Below, piece after piece: positions 52,905-61,169 of a DNA stretch of 64,000 nt. Each line of letters starts with the position of its first letter. The stretch's first letter is position 1. The stretch is taken from the NCBI RefSeq assembly GCF_001592285.1, contig NZ_BCWQ01000013.1:62001-126000 (forward strand). The letters are read 5' to 3'. A program made the position numbers and the translations under genes. The notes beneath the pieces were generated by a model that saw nothing but the letters and a program-made list of their open reading frames with translations, was not told the DNA's origin and searched no databases. The DNA comes from Hydrogenophaga pseudoflava NBRC 102511 (GTDB lineage: Bacteria; Pseudomonadota; Gammaproteobacteria; Burkholderiales; Burkholderiaceae_C).

Positions 52905-54608
52905 TCATCCGCGAGCGATGGCGGCCTCAGGCCTGGCTTGCGGGGATGGGGTTGGGGATACGAATGCCGCATCCCGCATGGCCGTGTTCATGGCGACCGC
53001 TTCGCGCCAGTGCTCGGCCGGGGATTGCGAAAGCGCTTGCGCCACGCTGAACTCGCGCAGCGGTGGGTATTCCTGGCGCAGCGCAATGGTGTTGCCGTCG
53101 CGACCGAAGATGAACTGACCCACCGGACCCTGGTTTTCGTAGCGGGAGGCCTCTTTGGCTGCTGCAGCCGCCAGCGTGTGAATCTGTCGTTGATTCATCC
53201 CGAGTTGGCCGAGCCGGGGGGCGAGCTGTTCCATGAAGCGTTCGGCATGCTCGCTCTGACGGGTGCTGGGCTGCGGGCGACCGGCCCCTGCGGGCTTCTT
53301 GGCGACCGAGTCGAGCCGTTTGTCCAGCGACTCCCGCAGCTGCTGTCCGGCATCGGCGGGCAGGCGCTTTTCATAAAGCAGTTCGCCGGGCCAGTCGCGG
53401 CGGCTGAGATAGATGTCCACCCGATCGCTGGTCTTGCCGGGCAGGTCGCGCTCGACGATGACTGCGCTCAGCGGCACTCCTTTGTCTGAGACATAGTCCT
53501 TGCGCCAGACCGCTCCCTCTGCGCCATTGAAGCGCCGCCAGCCGTCGGCGCGCTCGCGTTCGCCATGGGCGACCGGGTCGAGCTCCCGCGGGGCATGCAG
53601 ACCCTCGCGCGGGTCGTGTGTAACGGGGTAGTCGGCCCGGCCGGCCGCTCCCTCGAGCACCCGGCTCCCTACTGGAAACGCCGATCGCGCCAGCGAATGT
53701 CGGCCTGCATTGGCGACCTTGTCTGAGTACGGCAGATCACGCTCGTGGTAGACCGTGGCGCTGCCGTCGTGGCGCTTGTCTCTCGGCATCTCCTGGATCG
53801 GTACGCCCGATTTCTGGAACCAGTCGTTGGACGCTTCAAGCACCCGAGCGCCGATGCCTCGGTCGTAGCCGCCGCCGATGTTGCAGTGGTTGCCGGTCAC
53901 CGGGACCACGGTGACATCGGGGTGGGTGCTGTGGTGCACGCCTTTGAAGAGGGTGCGGTACTCGTTCTGCGCCTGCACCACGGTGATATTTTCCGAGGTG
54001 GGCGAGAAAGAGCTGTTGCCGTCGTAGCCGGTGGTCACCGGGTCGTAGATCATGGCCCCGGCCAGACCCAGCTGACCGGGGGGTATGAGGGTCTTGCCAG
54101 TTTGTGGATCGGTCAGGCCGCGCTCGTAGAGCAACTGGCTGAAGATGGCCGCCGTGCCACCGCCCCGGCTGAAGCCGGTGGCCATGACCTTCAGGGATTC
54201 TGTGGGGTTGGCTTCGGGGTGGGCGCGGAGCCAGTCGGTGGCTTCGTCTTCGAAGTCCTTGTATGCCCTTGATGCTGTGGCCCGCATTTCTGCCGATGGC
54301 ATGAGCGCGTCGGCAAGACCTTCGGCACCCGGATCGGTGCCGACGCCCCGGTAGTACTGGGTCTTGAAGTTGTCCGCTTCTAGCGGTTTCATCTGCGACC
54401 AGAGTTCGGCCACATTAGTGGGCAGTGGATTGCCCGAGAGCTTGAGGTCGTCCTTGTCGTTGTTGGTGCCGTCGAAATGGGCCACGAAAACAAACTGCTG
54501 GCCGGTGCGGGCGCCCACCTGTGGCGCAGGTGAGCGGGCTACGGCCTCGACCTGGGAGTCCAGGCGAACGCGTTCCGCTTCGTTGAGCCGCTTGACCACC
54601 TCGCTCAT
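52905..54608 (-). CDS. Tle1/DUF2235-type lipase, probable T4SS- or T6SS-delivered antibacterial effector
   Basis: A 567-residue enzyme. The DUF2235 (Tle1 phospholipase) signature is complete: FDGTNNDKDD near residue 45, nucleophile Ser147 in TGFSRGGGTAAIF, AMIYDPVTTG, and GNHCNIGGGYDRG near residue 240 with the catalytic His. Residues about 410-567 form an extra domain of helices and a strand, with TLAAAAAKEA, FIFGRDGNTIALRQEYPP and REFSVAQALSQSPAEHW. In layout this resembles the C-terminal XVIPCD recruitment domain of bacteria-killing T4SS effectors, though similarity is not proven. No VgrG, Hcp or PAAR gene is nearby, and VirB-like genes are. It would degrade membrane phospholipids of rivals. 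Confidence 0.82.
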   Translation of the reverse strand: MSEVVKRLNEAERVRLDSQVEAVARSPAPQVGARTGQQFVFVAHFDGTNNDKDDLKLSGNPLPTNVAELWSQMKPLEADNFKTQYYRGVGTDPGAEGLADALMPSAEMRATASRAYKDFEDEATDWLRAHPEANPTESLKVMATGFSRGGGTAAIFSQLLYERGLTDPQTGKTLIPPGQLGLAGAMIYDPVTTGYDGNSSFSPTSENITVVQAQNEYRTLFKGVHHSTHPDVTVVPVTGNHCNIGGGYDRGIGARVLEASNDWFQKSGVPIQEMPRDKRHDGSATVYHERDLPYSDKVANAGRHSLARSAFPVGSRVLEGAAGRADYPVTHDPREGLHAPRELDPVAHGERERADGWRRFNGAEGAVWRKDYVSDKGVPLSAVIVERDLPGKTSDRVDIYLSRRDWPGELLYEKRLPADAGQQLRESLDKRLDSVAKKPAGAGRPQPSTRQSEHAERFMEQLAPRLGQLGMNQRQIHTLAAAAAKEASRYENQGPVGQFIFGRDGNTIALRQEYPPLREFSVAQALSQSPAEHWREAVAMNTAMRDAAFVSPTPSPQARPEAAIARG

Positions 54609-55183
54609 GGTTTGGCCTTCTCTGCGGCCTCACGCGCTGCGCGGGCGCTAGGGCGTCCTCCGCGTACCTTTGGCGGGGCGTTGTCCGGGTAGAGGGTCTT
54701 GACGTCCAGATGCTTCGTCGAATCAGGGCCGTTGGGAGCTTTGCCCGGTGGCAAGTAATTGAGCTTTGTTCCCCATTCGGTATGGGGTATCAAATAAACG
54801 TACAACTGGTTTTCGTCGATTAGGAAATAGACCGTTGTGTCATGCATCTCCTTTGGGGATGGCAGACGCTTTCTCAGATCGACCTTGTCCTCATACACCT
54901 GGCCCGTCGCCTTGTCCCTCCACTTGACGTAGAGGAAATCGCCGATAGGCATGTTGCCTGCCGTACCACAGTTTTCCCCGCGCCGGGCTTTGCCCGACTC
55001 GACTTCTTGCCGGGTGTGAGCACCCATACCATCGCCATAGAGGCAATCGAGGATTTCGACCTGTGGCATGTCGACCGCCTGGTAGTAATCCACGCCGTGA
55101 AACGCAAACCGCTTCTCTTCGCTACAAGCGGAGAATGTGCTCATGATTGAAATCCCGATCAGAAGATGAAGTAGCCGGCGCAT
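54605..55183 (-). CDS. Lipoprotein overlapping the lipase gene, probable immunity protein (DUF3304-like)
   Basis: A 192-residue lipoprotein: signal peptide MRRLLHLLIGISIMSTFSAC with lipidated Cys20. The mature part FHGVDYYQAVDMPQVEILDCL, VKWRDKATGQVYEDKVDLRKRLPSP and YFLIDENQLYVYLIPHTEW resembles DUF3304-type lipoproteins that protect against Tle phospholipase effectors. Its stop overlaps the lipase ATG by 4 bases (ATGA) and it precedes the toxin, as immunity genes often do. The C-terminal 30 residues are Arg/Ala-rich. The pairing is inferred from position and family, not shown. Confidence 0.75.
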   Translation of the reverse strand: MRRLLHLLIGISIMSTFSACSEEKRFAFHGVDYYQAVDMPQVEILDCLYGDGMGAHTRQEVESGKARRGENCGTAGNMPIGDFLYVKWRDKATGQVYEDKVDLRKRLPSPKEMHDTTVYFLIDENQLYVYLIPHTEWGTKLNYLPPGKAPNGPDSTKHLDVKTLYPDNAPPKVRGGRPSARAAREAAEKAKP

Positions 55184-55436
55184 GGTGTGCAGAAGCCCGG
55201 GGGCTTTTGGATTCGTGTGGGGTGGTGAGGACGAGGCGAAGCCTCGCACGGACGGTCCGCAGGCGGCGTCCTTGCACGGTCGGGGCAAATGCCCGAAGCA
55301 GCTTGGTGGTGTTTGGATGGTCGGCTCCCTGGCGCCCGTGGTGGTCCACAGGTCGCCTGTGCGTCGGATCGGGTCCGACAGCGGGAGATGCTAGCGTCAA
55401 ACCGCTTGGGCTCGGCCTCAAGCGTGCACTATTTGG
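55184..55436. other. 252-base non-coding spacer with small inverted repeats at the island/antiporter boundary
   Basis: No gene is seen. It holds three short hairpins: CGAGGC-GAA-GCCTCG (55232-55246), CACAGG-TCG-CCTGTG (55347-55361) and GTCGGA-N5-TCCGAC (about 55363-55378). It is likely to contain the immunity-lipase promoter and perhaps the terminator of the antiporter operon. No direct repeats or attachment site were recognised. Confidence 0.5.
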
Positions 55437-56615
55437 TTACATTTTGAACCGCACATGCGGTGCCACCACCGGCACCGTCAGCATGGTGCTGGCCACGGCC
55501 ATCAGCAGCAGGGCGGTGAAGGTCTCGCTGGTGATGACCTGCTTGTCCAGCAGGATGTTGGCGAAGATGATCATGATCAGCGCCTTGGTCTGCAGCAGCC
55601 AGCCGATGACGCTGGCCTCGCCCGGGCCCCAGCCCAGTACGCGGCCGGCGATGCGCACGCCGATCAGCTTGCCCGCCACCGACACGAACAGCAGCAGCGC
55701 CGCCGCGGCGAACACCTCGGCACCGCCGACGGCCCAGTTGGTGCGCAGGCCGGTGGAGAGGAAGAACACCGGCATCATCACCAGCAGCACGTGGTGGCGC
55801 AGCTGGTCGAGCCTGTCCTGATCGAACCAGTGCGCGTCCATGATGGCGCCGGCCAGGAAGGCGCCCACCATGTAGTGCAGGCCGGCCCAGTCGGCGCCGA
55901 AACCGCAGGCCGCGAGCCAGATCAGCGCCACGTACCAGCGGTCGCGCTCCTGCAGCCAGGCCATCAGGCGCCGGAAGCCCCAGCCCAGCAGCACAAAGGC
56001 GATCAGGAAGACCACCTGCTTGCCGATGCGGCTCCAGTCCATCAGGATCAGCGCCAGCACGCCCCAGATGGCGATGTCGTCCAGGCTGGCGTAGCGCAGG
56101 ATGCGCTGGCCCAGCGGGTGGCGCAGGATCTCCAGCTTCTCCATCAGCAGGATCAGGATCGGCAGCGCGGTGACCGCGCAGGCCATGCCGATGCCCAGAA
56201 CGAACTGCCAGTGCTGCGCCAGCGGTCCCATCCACCCGGGAAACTGCAGCAGCACCAGCGCGGCGCCGCAGCCCAGCAGCAGCGGCGAGCCCAGCGCCAG
56301 TCCGGCGGTGATGCCGCTCTCGCGCCGGTGCTTCCAGGCCTGGGCCAGGTCCAGCTCGACGCCCGCGATCATCACGAACAGCATCACCGCCCACCAGGCG
56401 ATGCCGTTGAGCGACTGCACCACCGCTGGCGTGAACACGAACTGGTAGTACTCGGGTGACCACTTGCCCAGCACCCCGGGCCCGAGCAGGATGCCCATGA
56501 TGATCTGCACCACCACCAGCGGCGCGAAGTAGTCGGTGTTGAAGACTCTCCAGACCAGCCAGGGCAGGCTGAAGATGATCAGCATCGCGATCAGGAAGAT
56601 CTCGGTGGTGTTCAT
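55437..56615 (-). CDS. CPA2-type cation:proton antiporter
   Basis: A 392-residue membrane protein with about 12 helices and no cytoplasmic TrkA domain. It is similar to Kef/NapA-type sodium or potassium/proton exchangers: VQIIMGILLGPGVLG, SLDDIAIWGVLALI and QTKALIMIIFANILL (core unwound helix region). It is the last gene of the minus-strand pigment arm, overlapping the UbiE-like gene by 4 bases, so it is co-transcribed. A role in pigment export or pH balance is unproven. Confidence 0.88.
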   Translation of the reverse strand: MNTTEIFLIAMLIIFSLPWLVWRVFNTDYFAPLVVVQIIMGILLGPGVLGKWSPEYYQFVFTPAVVQSLNGIAWWAVMLFVMIAGVELDLAQAWKHRRESGITAGLALGSPLLLGCGAALVLLQFPGWMGPLAQHWQFVLGIGMACAVTALPILILLMEKLEILRHPLGQRILRYASLDDIAIWGVLALILMDWSRIGKQVVFLIAFVLLGWGFRRLMAWLQERDRWYVALIWLAACGFGADWAGLHYMVGAFLAGAIMDAHWFDQDRLDQLRHHVLLVMMPVFFLSTGLRTNWAVGGAEVFAAAALLLFVSVAGKLIGVRIAGRVLGWGPGEASVIGWLLQTKALIMIIFANILLDKQVITSETFTALLLMAVASTMLTVPVVAPHVRFKM

Positions 56616-57373
56616 GCCGGGCGCACCCCGGTGTACTCGCGGAAGATGCCCAGCGACACCGAGCAGCCCACATCGGCAAAGCCGGCGTGCCGCAGCGCAT
56701 CCATGATGGTCTCGGGGTCCAGCGCCGCCTCAATGGTGTCGCCGTAGTAGGCCCAGAGCTTCTGCACGTCGGCGTGCCGGCCGGTGAGCCGCGCCATCAG
56801 CGGCACCAGCACCGAGATGTGGAAGCGCAGCAGGCCCCGCAGCAGGCGGCCGCGCGGGCGGCTGATTTCCATGATGCAGACCTTGCCGCCCGGCTTGAGC
56901 ACGCGCAGGTACTCGGACAGGACCTTGTCCAGGTCGTCGACATGGCGCAGGGCATAGCCCATGGACACGAAGTCGGCCTGCGCGTCGGGCAGGGGAATGG
57001 CCTCGCCGAAAGCCTCGATGGTCTCCACCGACACCTTCTTGCGCAGCTCGACCAGCATGCCGGGCGAGGGGTCGACCGCGATCACCCGGCCCGTCGGGCC
57101 GACCAGCTCGACCCCGGCCACCGTGACCAGTCCGGTGCCGGCCGCCACGTCCACCAGCGTCATGCCGGCGGACAGGCCGTTGCGCTTGAGCACGTCGCGC
57201 CGGTACCAGGCGCCGCTGCCCAGGGCGGTCAGGCTCTCGGCGCTGTCGTAGCCGCCGGCCGCCTGGTTGAACATGGTCTGGGTGAGCGCGCGGCGCTCGC
57301 CCTCGCTCTTGAAATAGGGGCGCAGGCGCGGGTCGTCCTTGAGCGCGCCTTTGCCCTGGCTGGGGTGGTTCAT
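56612..57373 (-). CDS. UbiE/Coq5-like SAM-dependent methyltransferase
   Basis: A 253-residue methyltransferase of the UbiE branch: FNQAAGGYDSAESLTALGS, SAM motif VDVAAGTGLVTV near residue 70, and YALRHVDDLDKVLSEYLRVL, GGKVCIMEISRPRG. The genuine UbiE acts on quinone precursors, but its place in a pigment operon makes ring or polyene methylation more likely. The start at 57373 (MNHPS) sits one base after the glycosyltransferase stop; its stop overlaps the antiporter start. Confidence 0.85.
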   Translation of the reverse strand: MNHPSQGKGALKDDPRLRPYFKSEGERRALTQTMFNQAAGGYDSAESLTALGSGAWYRRDVLKRNGLSAGMTLVDVAAGTGLVTVAGVELVGPTGRVIAVDPSPGMLVELRKKVSVETIEAFGEAIPLPDAQADFVSMGYALRHVDDLDKVLSEYLRVLKPGGKVCIMEISRPRGRLLRGLLRFHISVLVPLMARLTGRHADVQKLWAYYGDTIEAALDPETIMDALRHAGFADVGCSVSLGIFREYTGVRPA

Positions 57374-57374
57374 G

Positions 57375-58145
57375 TCAGTGTTCCGATCCAAAAAGACGTC
57401 GCCAGACCAGCAGGGGCAGCCGCAGCACGAAGCCGATGAAGAGGCGGGTGTGCATCCAGGTCAGCAGGGTGTTGTCGCGCAGGTATTTGAAGTGGGAGAC
57501 GCCGCCTTCCTCCGCGCTGAGGTAGCGCACCGGGGCGTCGATGTTGAGCGGCCGCACGCCGGCCCAGCACAGCCGCACCACGGCCTCGGGGTCGAAATCG
57601 AAGCGGCGCATGAAGCGGTTGCCGCGCATGATCTTCGCCAGCGGCGCGATGGGGTAGACGCGGAAGCCGTAGAGCGAATCGCCCACGCCCATCCACAGCG
57701 TTTCCAGGTTGGCCCAGCCGTTGGAGACCTTGCGGCCGTTGACGCGCAGGGCCGGGGCCTCGGGGCCGAACACCGGCTTGCCCAGCACCATGGTGCCCGG
57801 GTCGCGCTGCGAGGCGGCCATGAAGGTGGGGATCAGGTCGGCCGGGTGCTGGCCGTCGGAGTCCATGGTCAGCGCGTGGGTGAAGCCCTCGCGCGCGGCC
57901 TGTTCGATGCCGGCGAGCACGGCCGAACCCTTGCCCTGGTTCTGCGGCAGCACGATGACACGCAGACCAGGGTCGCGGGCCGCTTCGGCCTGCAGCAGCC
58001 GGTCGGTGCCGTCGGTGCTGCCGTCGACGACGACCCACACGGGTGTCCATTGCGCGCGGGCCTGGCGCACGGTGTCGATGACGCCCGGGCCGGGGTTGTA
58101 GCTGGGGATCAGCACCAGGTGGGTGCTCGAAGCAGAAGCGGTCAT
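57375..58145 (-). CDS. Family 2 glycosyltransferase, dolichyl-phosphate-mannose-synthase-like
   Basis: A 256-residue glycosyltransferase with the DxD motif MDSDGQHPADLIP, the HLVLIPSYNPGPGV opening and NGKVSNGWANLETLWMG-like middle. There is no clear transmembrane segment, only a hydrophobic tail (LFIGFVLRLPLLVWRRL). Such enzymes add sugar from a nucleotide donor. It overlaps the PlsC-like gene by 4 bases. With the deacetylase in the other arm, it supports a sugar-linked polyene. Confidence 0.87.
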   Translation of the reverse strand: MTASASSTHLVLIPSYNPGPGVIDTVRQARAQWTPVWVVVDGSTDGTDRLLQAEAARDPGLRVIVLPQNQGKGSAVLAGIEQAAREGFTHALTMDSDGQHPADLIPTFMAASQRDPGTMVLGKPVFGPEAPALRVNGRKVSNGWANLETLWMGVGDSLYGFRVYPIAPLAKIMRGNRFMRRFDFDPEAVVRLCWAGVRPLNIDAPVRYLSAEEGGVSHFKYLRDNTLLTWMHTRLFIGFVLRLPLLVWRRLFGSEH

Positions 58146-58912
58146 GCGGTTGGGGCGGTGGGCACGCGGACCTCGCGGCGGAAATAGGCCTCCAGCTCGG
58201 TGGTGAAGGCGGTGTGATCGGTGGGGGCGTCGAAGCGGCGGCCCAGTCGGGCCTTCACGGTCAGCGGCAGCACCGGCGGGCGCAGCAGCGGCCAGGCCTT
58301 GCCCAGGTAGGCGGTGGAAAAGTCCAGCAGCACGGTCTGCACCGGGACACCGGCGCGGCGGGCGATCATGCCCGTGGTGGGCTGCAGCGGGTCGACCGGG
58401 AAGTGCACGGTGCGGCTGCCTTCGGGGAACAGCACCAGGTGGGTGCCCTGCTGCAGCGCCTCGCAGCTGCCCGTGATGATCCGCAGAATACCGTCGTTGC
58501 GCACGTAGCGGGCCAATCGGGCCGCCGAGCCGAACAGCGGGTTGTCCATCAGGCTGGCCTTCATCACGCAGATCGCGTCGGGCAGCTGCGAGACCAGGAT
58601 CACTGCGTCCAGCAGGGATGGGTGGTTGGCTGCGATGATCAGGCCGCGTTCGTTGCGCAGGCCCTCGATCTCCGACAGGTCGAAGCGGCAGGCACACAGC
58701 CGCTCCAGCAGGCCCAGGTAGAAGCGGAATCCCGCCGCGATCACGCGCCGGCCCAGCCGCTGGCCCACGGGCCGCGGCAGCAGCGGGTGCAGCAGCATGG
58801 CAAAGGGAAGCCAGGTCAGGCAGAGCAGCGCCAGTGCACCCAGGCCGACGTGCATAGCCAGGTGCTCGTACAGGGTCCACAGCGGACCACGTGGCCGCAG
58901 CGTGTCATTCAT
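58142..58912 (-). CDS. PlsC-like lysophospholipid acyltransferase family protein
   Basis: A 256-residue membrane-anchored acyltransferase. Seen: N-terminal helix, then the catalytic HX4D motif NHPSLLDAVIL, the acceptor motif LFPEGSRTVHFP and GVPVQTVLLDFSTAYLGK. It would attach a fatty acyl or polyene chain to a glycerol or sugar acceptor. It is a second acyltransferase besides the LpxL-like one in the plus arm. The start overlaps the MipA/OmpV stop by 8 bases. Confidence 0.88.
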   Translation of the reverse strand: MNDTLRPRGPLWTLYEHLAMHVGLGALALLCLTWLPFAMLLHPLLPRPVGQRLGRRVIAAGFRFYLGLLERLCACRFDLSEIEGLRNERGLIIAANHPSLLDAVILVSQLPDAICVMKASLMDNPLFGSAARLARYVRNDGILRIITGSCEALQQGTHLVLFPEGSRTVHFPVDPLQPTTGMIARRAGVPVQTVLLDFSTAYLGKAWPLLRPPVLPLTVKARLGRRFDAPTDHTAFTTELEAYFRREVRVPTAPTA

Positions 58913-59759
58913 CGACCGGTACGCGCTCGCTCGATTCGCCCAGCACCCAGGACACCGCCACGCCGCCGGCCACGTAGTGCCGCGTGCGCACCAGCGGGCT
59001 GGCCTCGAAGGCCGCGCCGCGCAGGCTGTCGTAGCGCAGGAAGGCGCCCACCCACTGGTTGCCGAAGCGCTTGGAGATGCCCACCAGGTACTGCATGCCG
59101 GCGAACCCGGCGCCGGCCCGGTAGGCCGCTCGGTCGGCGGTGGCGTAGGCGGCGTCGACGCCATAGAAATACTGGTGCTGCTTGCGGTCGCCGAACAGCG
59201 GGCCGGCCTGCAGGCCCACGTTCCAGCCCGGCAGGCCCGACAGGTCCGTGAGGTCCAGGTTGAGCTTGGGGTGCAGCACCCAGCCCAGGCTCTTCGGGTT
59301 GCGCTCCAGCGTGTAGGCCGCGCGCAGTGGCAGCAGCAGCTTGAGCTGGCGCGCCTTGCCCTCGGTCTGCCACAGGGTCAGGTTCAGCTGCGGGCCGACC
59401 TCGAAGTTGGCGCGCAGGTCGGGCATGCCGGCGCGCGCCCGGATGTCCTCGCTCGATGCGGGGGGCGAGAGCGCGGCCGAGACAGTCAGCTCGGCGCGGT
59501 CGGAATCGAACAGCTCGGCGCGCACGCCGTCGCGGTCGGCCTTGAGGAACTCGCCGCGGTAGACGAAGTAGGGGGTGGGCAGCACGAAGGCCTGGCGCTG
59601 GTCCGAGCCGCGGTAGGCCGGAAAGCTCACCGCCGCCACACCGGCGCCGGCTTCCCACAGCGGCTTGTCTTCCGCGCCCTGGGCCGGGGCGGTGGCACCC
59701 AGGCCCAGGAGCAGGCCAGCCATACCCGGTGCGGACGCGAGGCGGAGCAGGGTCTTCAT
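58905..59759 (-). CDS. MipA/OmpV-family outer-membrane protein
   Basis: A 284-residue beta-barrel-type protein. Signal peptide (MKTLLRLASAPGMAGLLLGL then APAQGA), then the family opening VSFPAYRGSDQRQ, FVLPTPYFVYRGEFLKADRDG and a series of amphipathic strands ending SWVLGES. MipA/OmpV proteins bind murein-synthesis partners or act as porins. An outer-membrane protein in a pigment-transport locus is plausible for final placement. ATGA overlap with the halogenase-like gene. Confidence 0.87.
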   Translation of the reverse strand: MKTLLRLASAPGMAGLLLGLGATAPAQGAEDKPLWEAGAGVAAVSFPAYRGSDQRQAFVLPTPYFVYRGEFLKADRDGVRAELFDSDRAELTVSAALSPPASSEDIRARAGMPDLRANFEVGPQLNLTLWQTEGKARQLKLLLPLRAAYTLERNPKSLGWVLHPKLNLDLTDLSGLPGWNVGLQAGPLFGDRKQHQYFYGVDAAYATADRAAYRAGAGFAGMQYLVGISKRFGNQWVGAFLRYDSLRGAAFEASPLVRTRHYVAGGVAVSWVLGESSERVPVDE

Positions 59760-61093
59760 GCGTTGTACATGGCGGGGTCGTCCACCTTGCGGATGTTGAA
59801 GCGGCGCCGCTGCCAGGCCCTGAACGCGCGTCGGGGCTGGGTGATGTTGGCGATGTAGTACATCGCCTTGAATATGAGGATCGAGCGCCAGATCGGGGTC
59901 TTGCCGAACACGTCGCCCGCCAGCACCGACAGGATGGCTTCCTTGACGCGGAACACGTTCTTGGGACCCATCAGGAAGTCGCGCATGATCGGGTTGGTGA
60001 CGCGGTAGATGAACCAGGAGAACTCCTTGGGCCCGTGGCGCATCACGCGGTCGAAGCGCTTGAGCGCGGCTGCGGCCCGCTGCGGCTGGCGCAGGCAGGT
60101 GTCGATGGTGTCGGCCCCCACCACCGCGCTGTGCATGGCGAGCCAGACACCCGAGGAGAACACCGGGTCGATGAAGGCATAGGCGTCGCCGAGCATGAGG
60201 TAGCTCTGGCCGTGGTTGCGTTCGGAGACGTAAGAGAAGTTGCCGGTGGCTTCCACCGGGCTCACCTGCGTGGCCATGGACAGGCGCTCGGCCAGCGGCG
60301 GGCAGGTGGCGATGTTGTCCATCATGAACTCCTGCAGGCTGCGCGAGCCCTTGGACTTCATGTGGTACGGCCAGGTGACCATGCCGATGCTGGTGGTGCC
60401 GTTGGTCAGCGGGATGAACCAGAACCAGCCGTGCGCGAACCAGAAGATGCGGATGTTGCCTTCTTCCTCTCCTTCACCGCGGTCGGCGCCGTGGAAGTGG
60501 GCGTAGAGGGCCGAGCTGTTGTGGCGCGGGTTGCGGTGCTTGATGCGGAAGCGGTTGGCCAGGAAGGTGTCGCGCCCGGAGGCGTCGACCACAAAGCGCG
60601 CGTGCCAGCGCACCGCCTGGTCATCCGCGTCCATGGCGCTGACATGGGCGCCGCCGCCGTCCAGGAATTCAACCCCGGTGACCTTGACGCCCTCCAGCGC
60701 CAAAGCGCCCTTGTTGCGCGCATGGCGGAACAGGATGTGGTCGAAGTCGGCGCGCCGCACCTGGTAGGCGGCGGGCATGGACTTGTCCCAGGCGTCGGCG
60801 AAATAGAAGGTCTGGGCGCGGCCGTGCTCCATGGAGACGAACTCCGCACCCGGCTTGTGCATGCCGATGGCCTTGATCTCGTCGGCAATGCCCATCTGTT
60901 CGAACAGCGGCAGGTTGGCGGGCAGCAGCGATTCACCGATGTGAAAGCGCGGGTGGTGGGCCTTTTCGAGCAGCACCACCTGGTGGCCTTTTTCGGCGAG
61001 CAGGCTGGCCACCGTGGAGCCGGCCGGGCCGCCGCCGATGACCAGCACATCGCAGGAAGGGGCGCTGACGCTGCTCGGGACCGGTGTGTTCAT
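59756..61093 (-). CDS. Flavin-dependent halogenase-like oxidoreductase (first of two)
   Basis: A 445-residue flavoprotein. Seen: FAD motif VIGGGPAGSTVASLLAE at residues 18-34, the conserved HPRFHIGESLLPANLPLF near residue 54, the halogenase motif WFWFIP near residues 223-228 in HGWFWFIPL, and GDAYAFIDPVFSSGVWLAMHS near the C-terminal FAD site. The WxWxIP motif is diagnostic of FADH2-dependent halogenases and separates them from monooxygenases. In xanthomonadin-type loci a similar protein is thought to brominate the aryl end. The start at 61093 (MNTPVP) is favoured; a longer ATG at 61114 exists. Confidence 0.85.
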   Translation of the reverse strand: MNTPVPSSVSAPSCDVLVIGGGPAGSTVASLLAEKGHQVVLLEKAHHPRFHIGESLLPANLPLFEQMGIADEIKAIGMHKPGAEFVSMEHGRAQTFYFADAWDKSMPAAYQVRRADFDHILFRHARNKGALALEGVKVTGVEFLDGGGAHVSAMDADDQAVRWHARFVVDASGRDTFLANRFRIKHRNPRHNSSALYAHFHGADRGEGEEEGNIRIFWFAHGWFWFIPLTNGTTSIGMVTWPYHMKSKGSRSLQEFMMDNIATCPPLAERLSMATQVSPVEATGNFSYVSERNHGQSYLMLGDAYAFIDPVFSSGVWLAMHSAVVGADTIDTCLRQPQRAAAALKRFDRVMRHGPKEFSWFIYRVTNPIMRDFLMGPKNVFRVKEAILSVLAGDVFGKTPIWRSILIFKAMYYIANITQPRRAFRAWQRRRFNIRKVDDPAMYNA

Positions 61094-61169
61094 GGCGTGG
61101 GATTCGGAATGCAATGCGGAAGCCGCCGGGCGGGTGCCGGCGGAAGCCCCGCATCATAGTCCGTCGCCC

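Noticed and set aside
52507-52908. ATG at 52908 as the lipoprotein start
   Set aside because: It overlaps the lipase stop (ATGA), but the strong AAGGAGGA site lies downstream of it, 5 bases before the GTG at 52872, and the GTG gives a normal-length signal peptide. The ATG is kept as an alternative only.
52905-54608. The lipase as a type VI secretion effector
   Set aside because: Tle1 enzymes are usual T6SS cargo, but no VgrG, Hcp, PAAR or adaptor gene is nearby, while VirB5/VirB6-like genes are. T6SS delivery is not excluded, only less supported.
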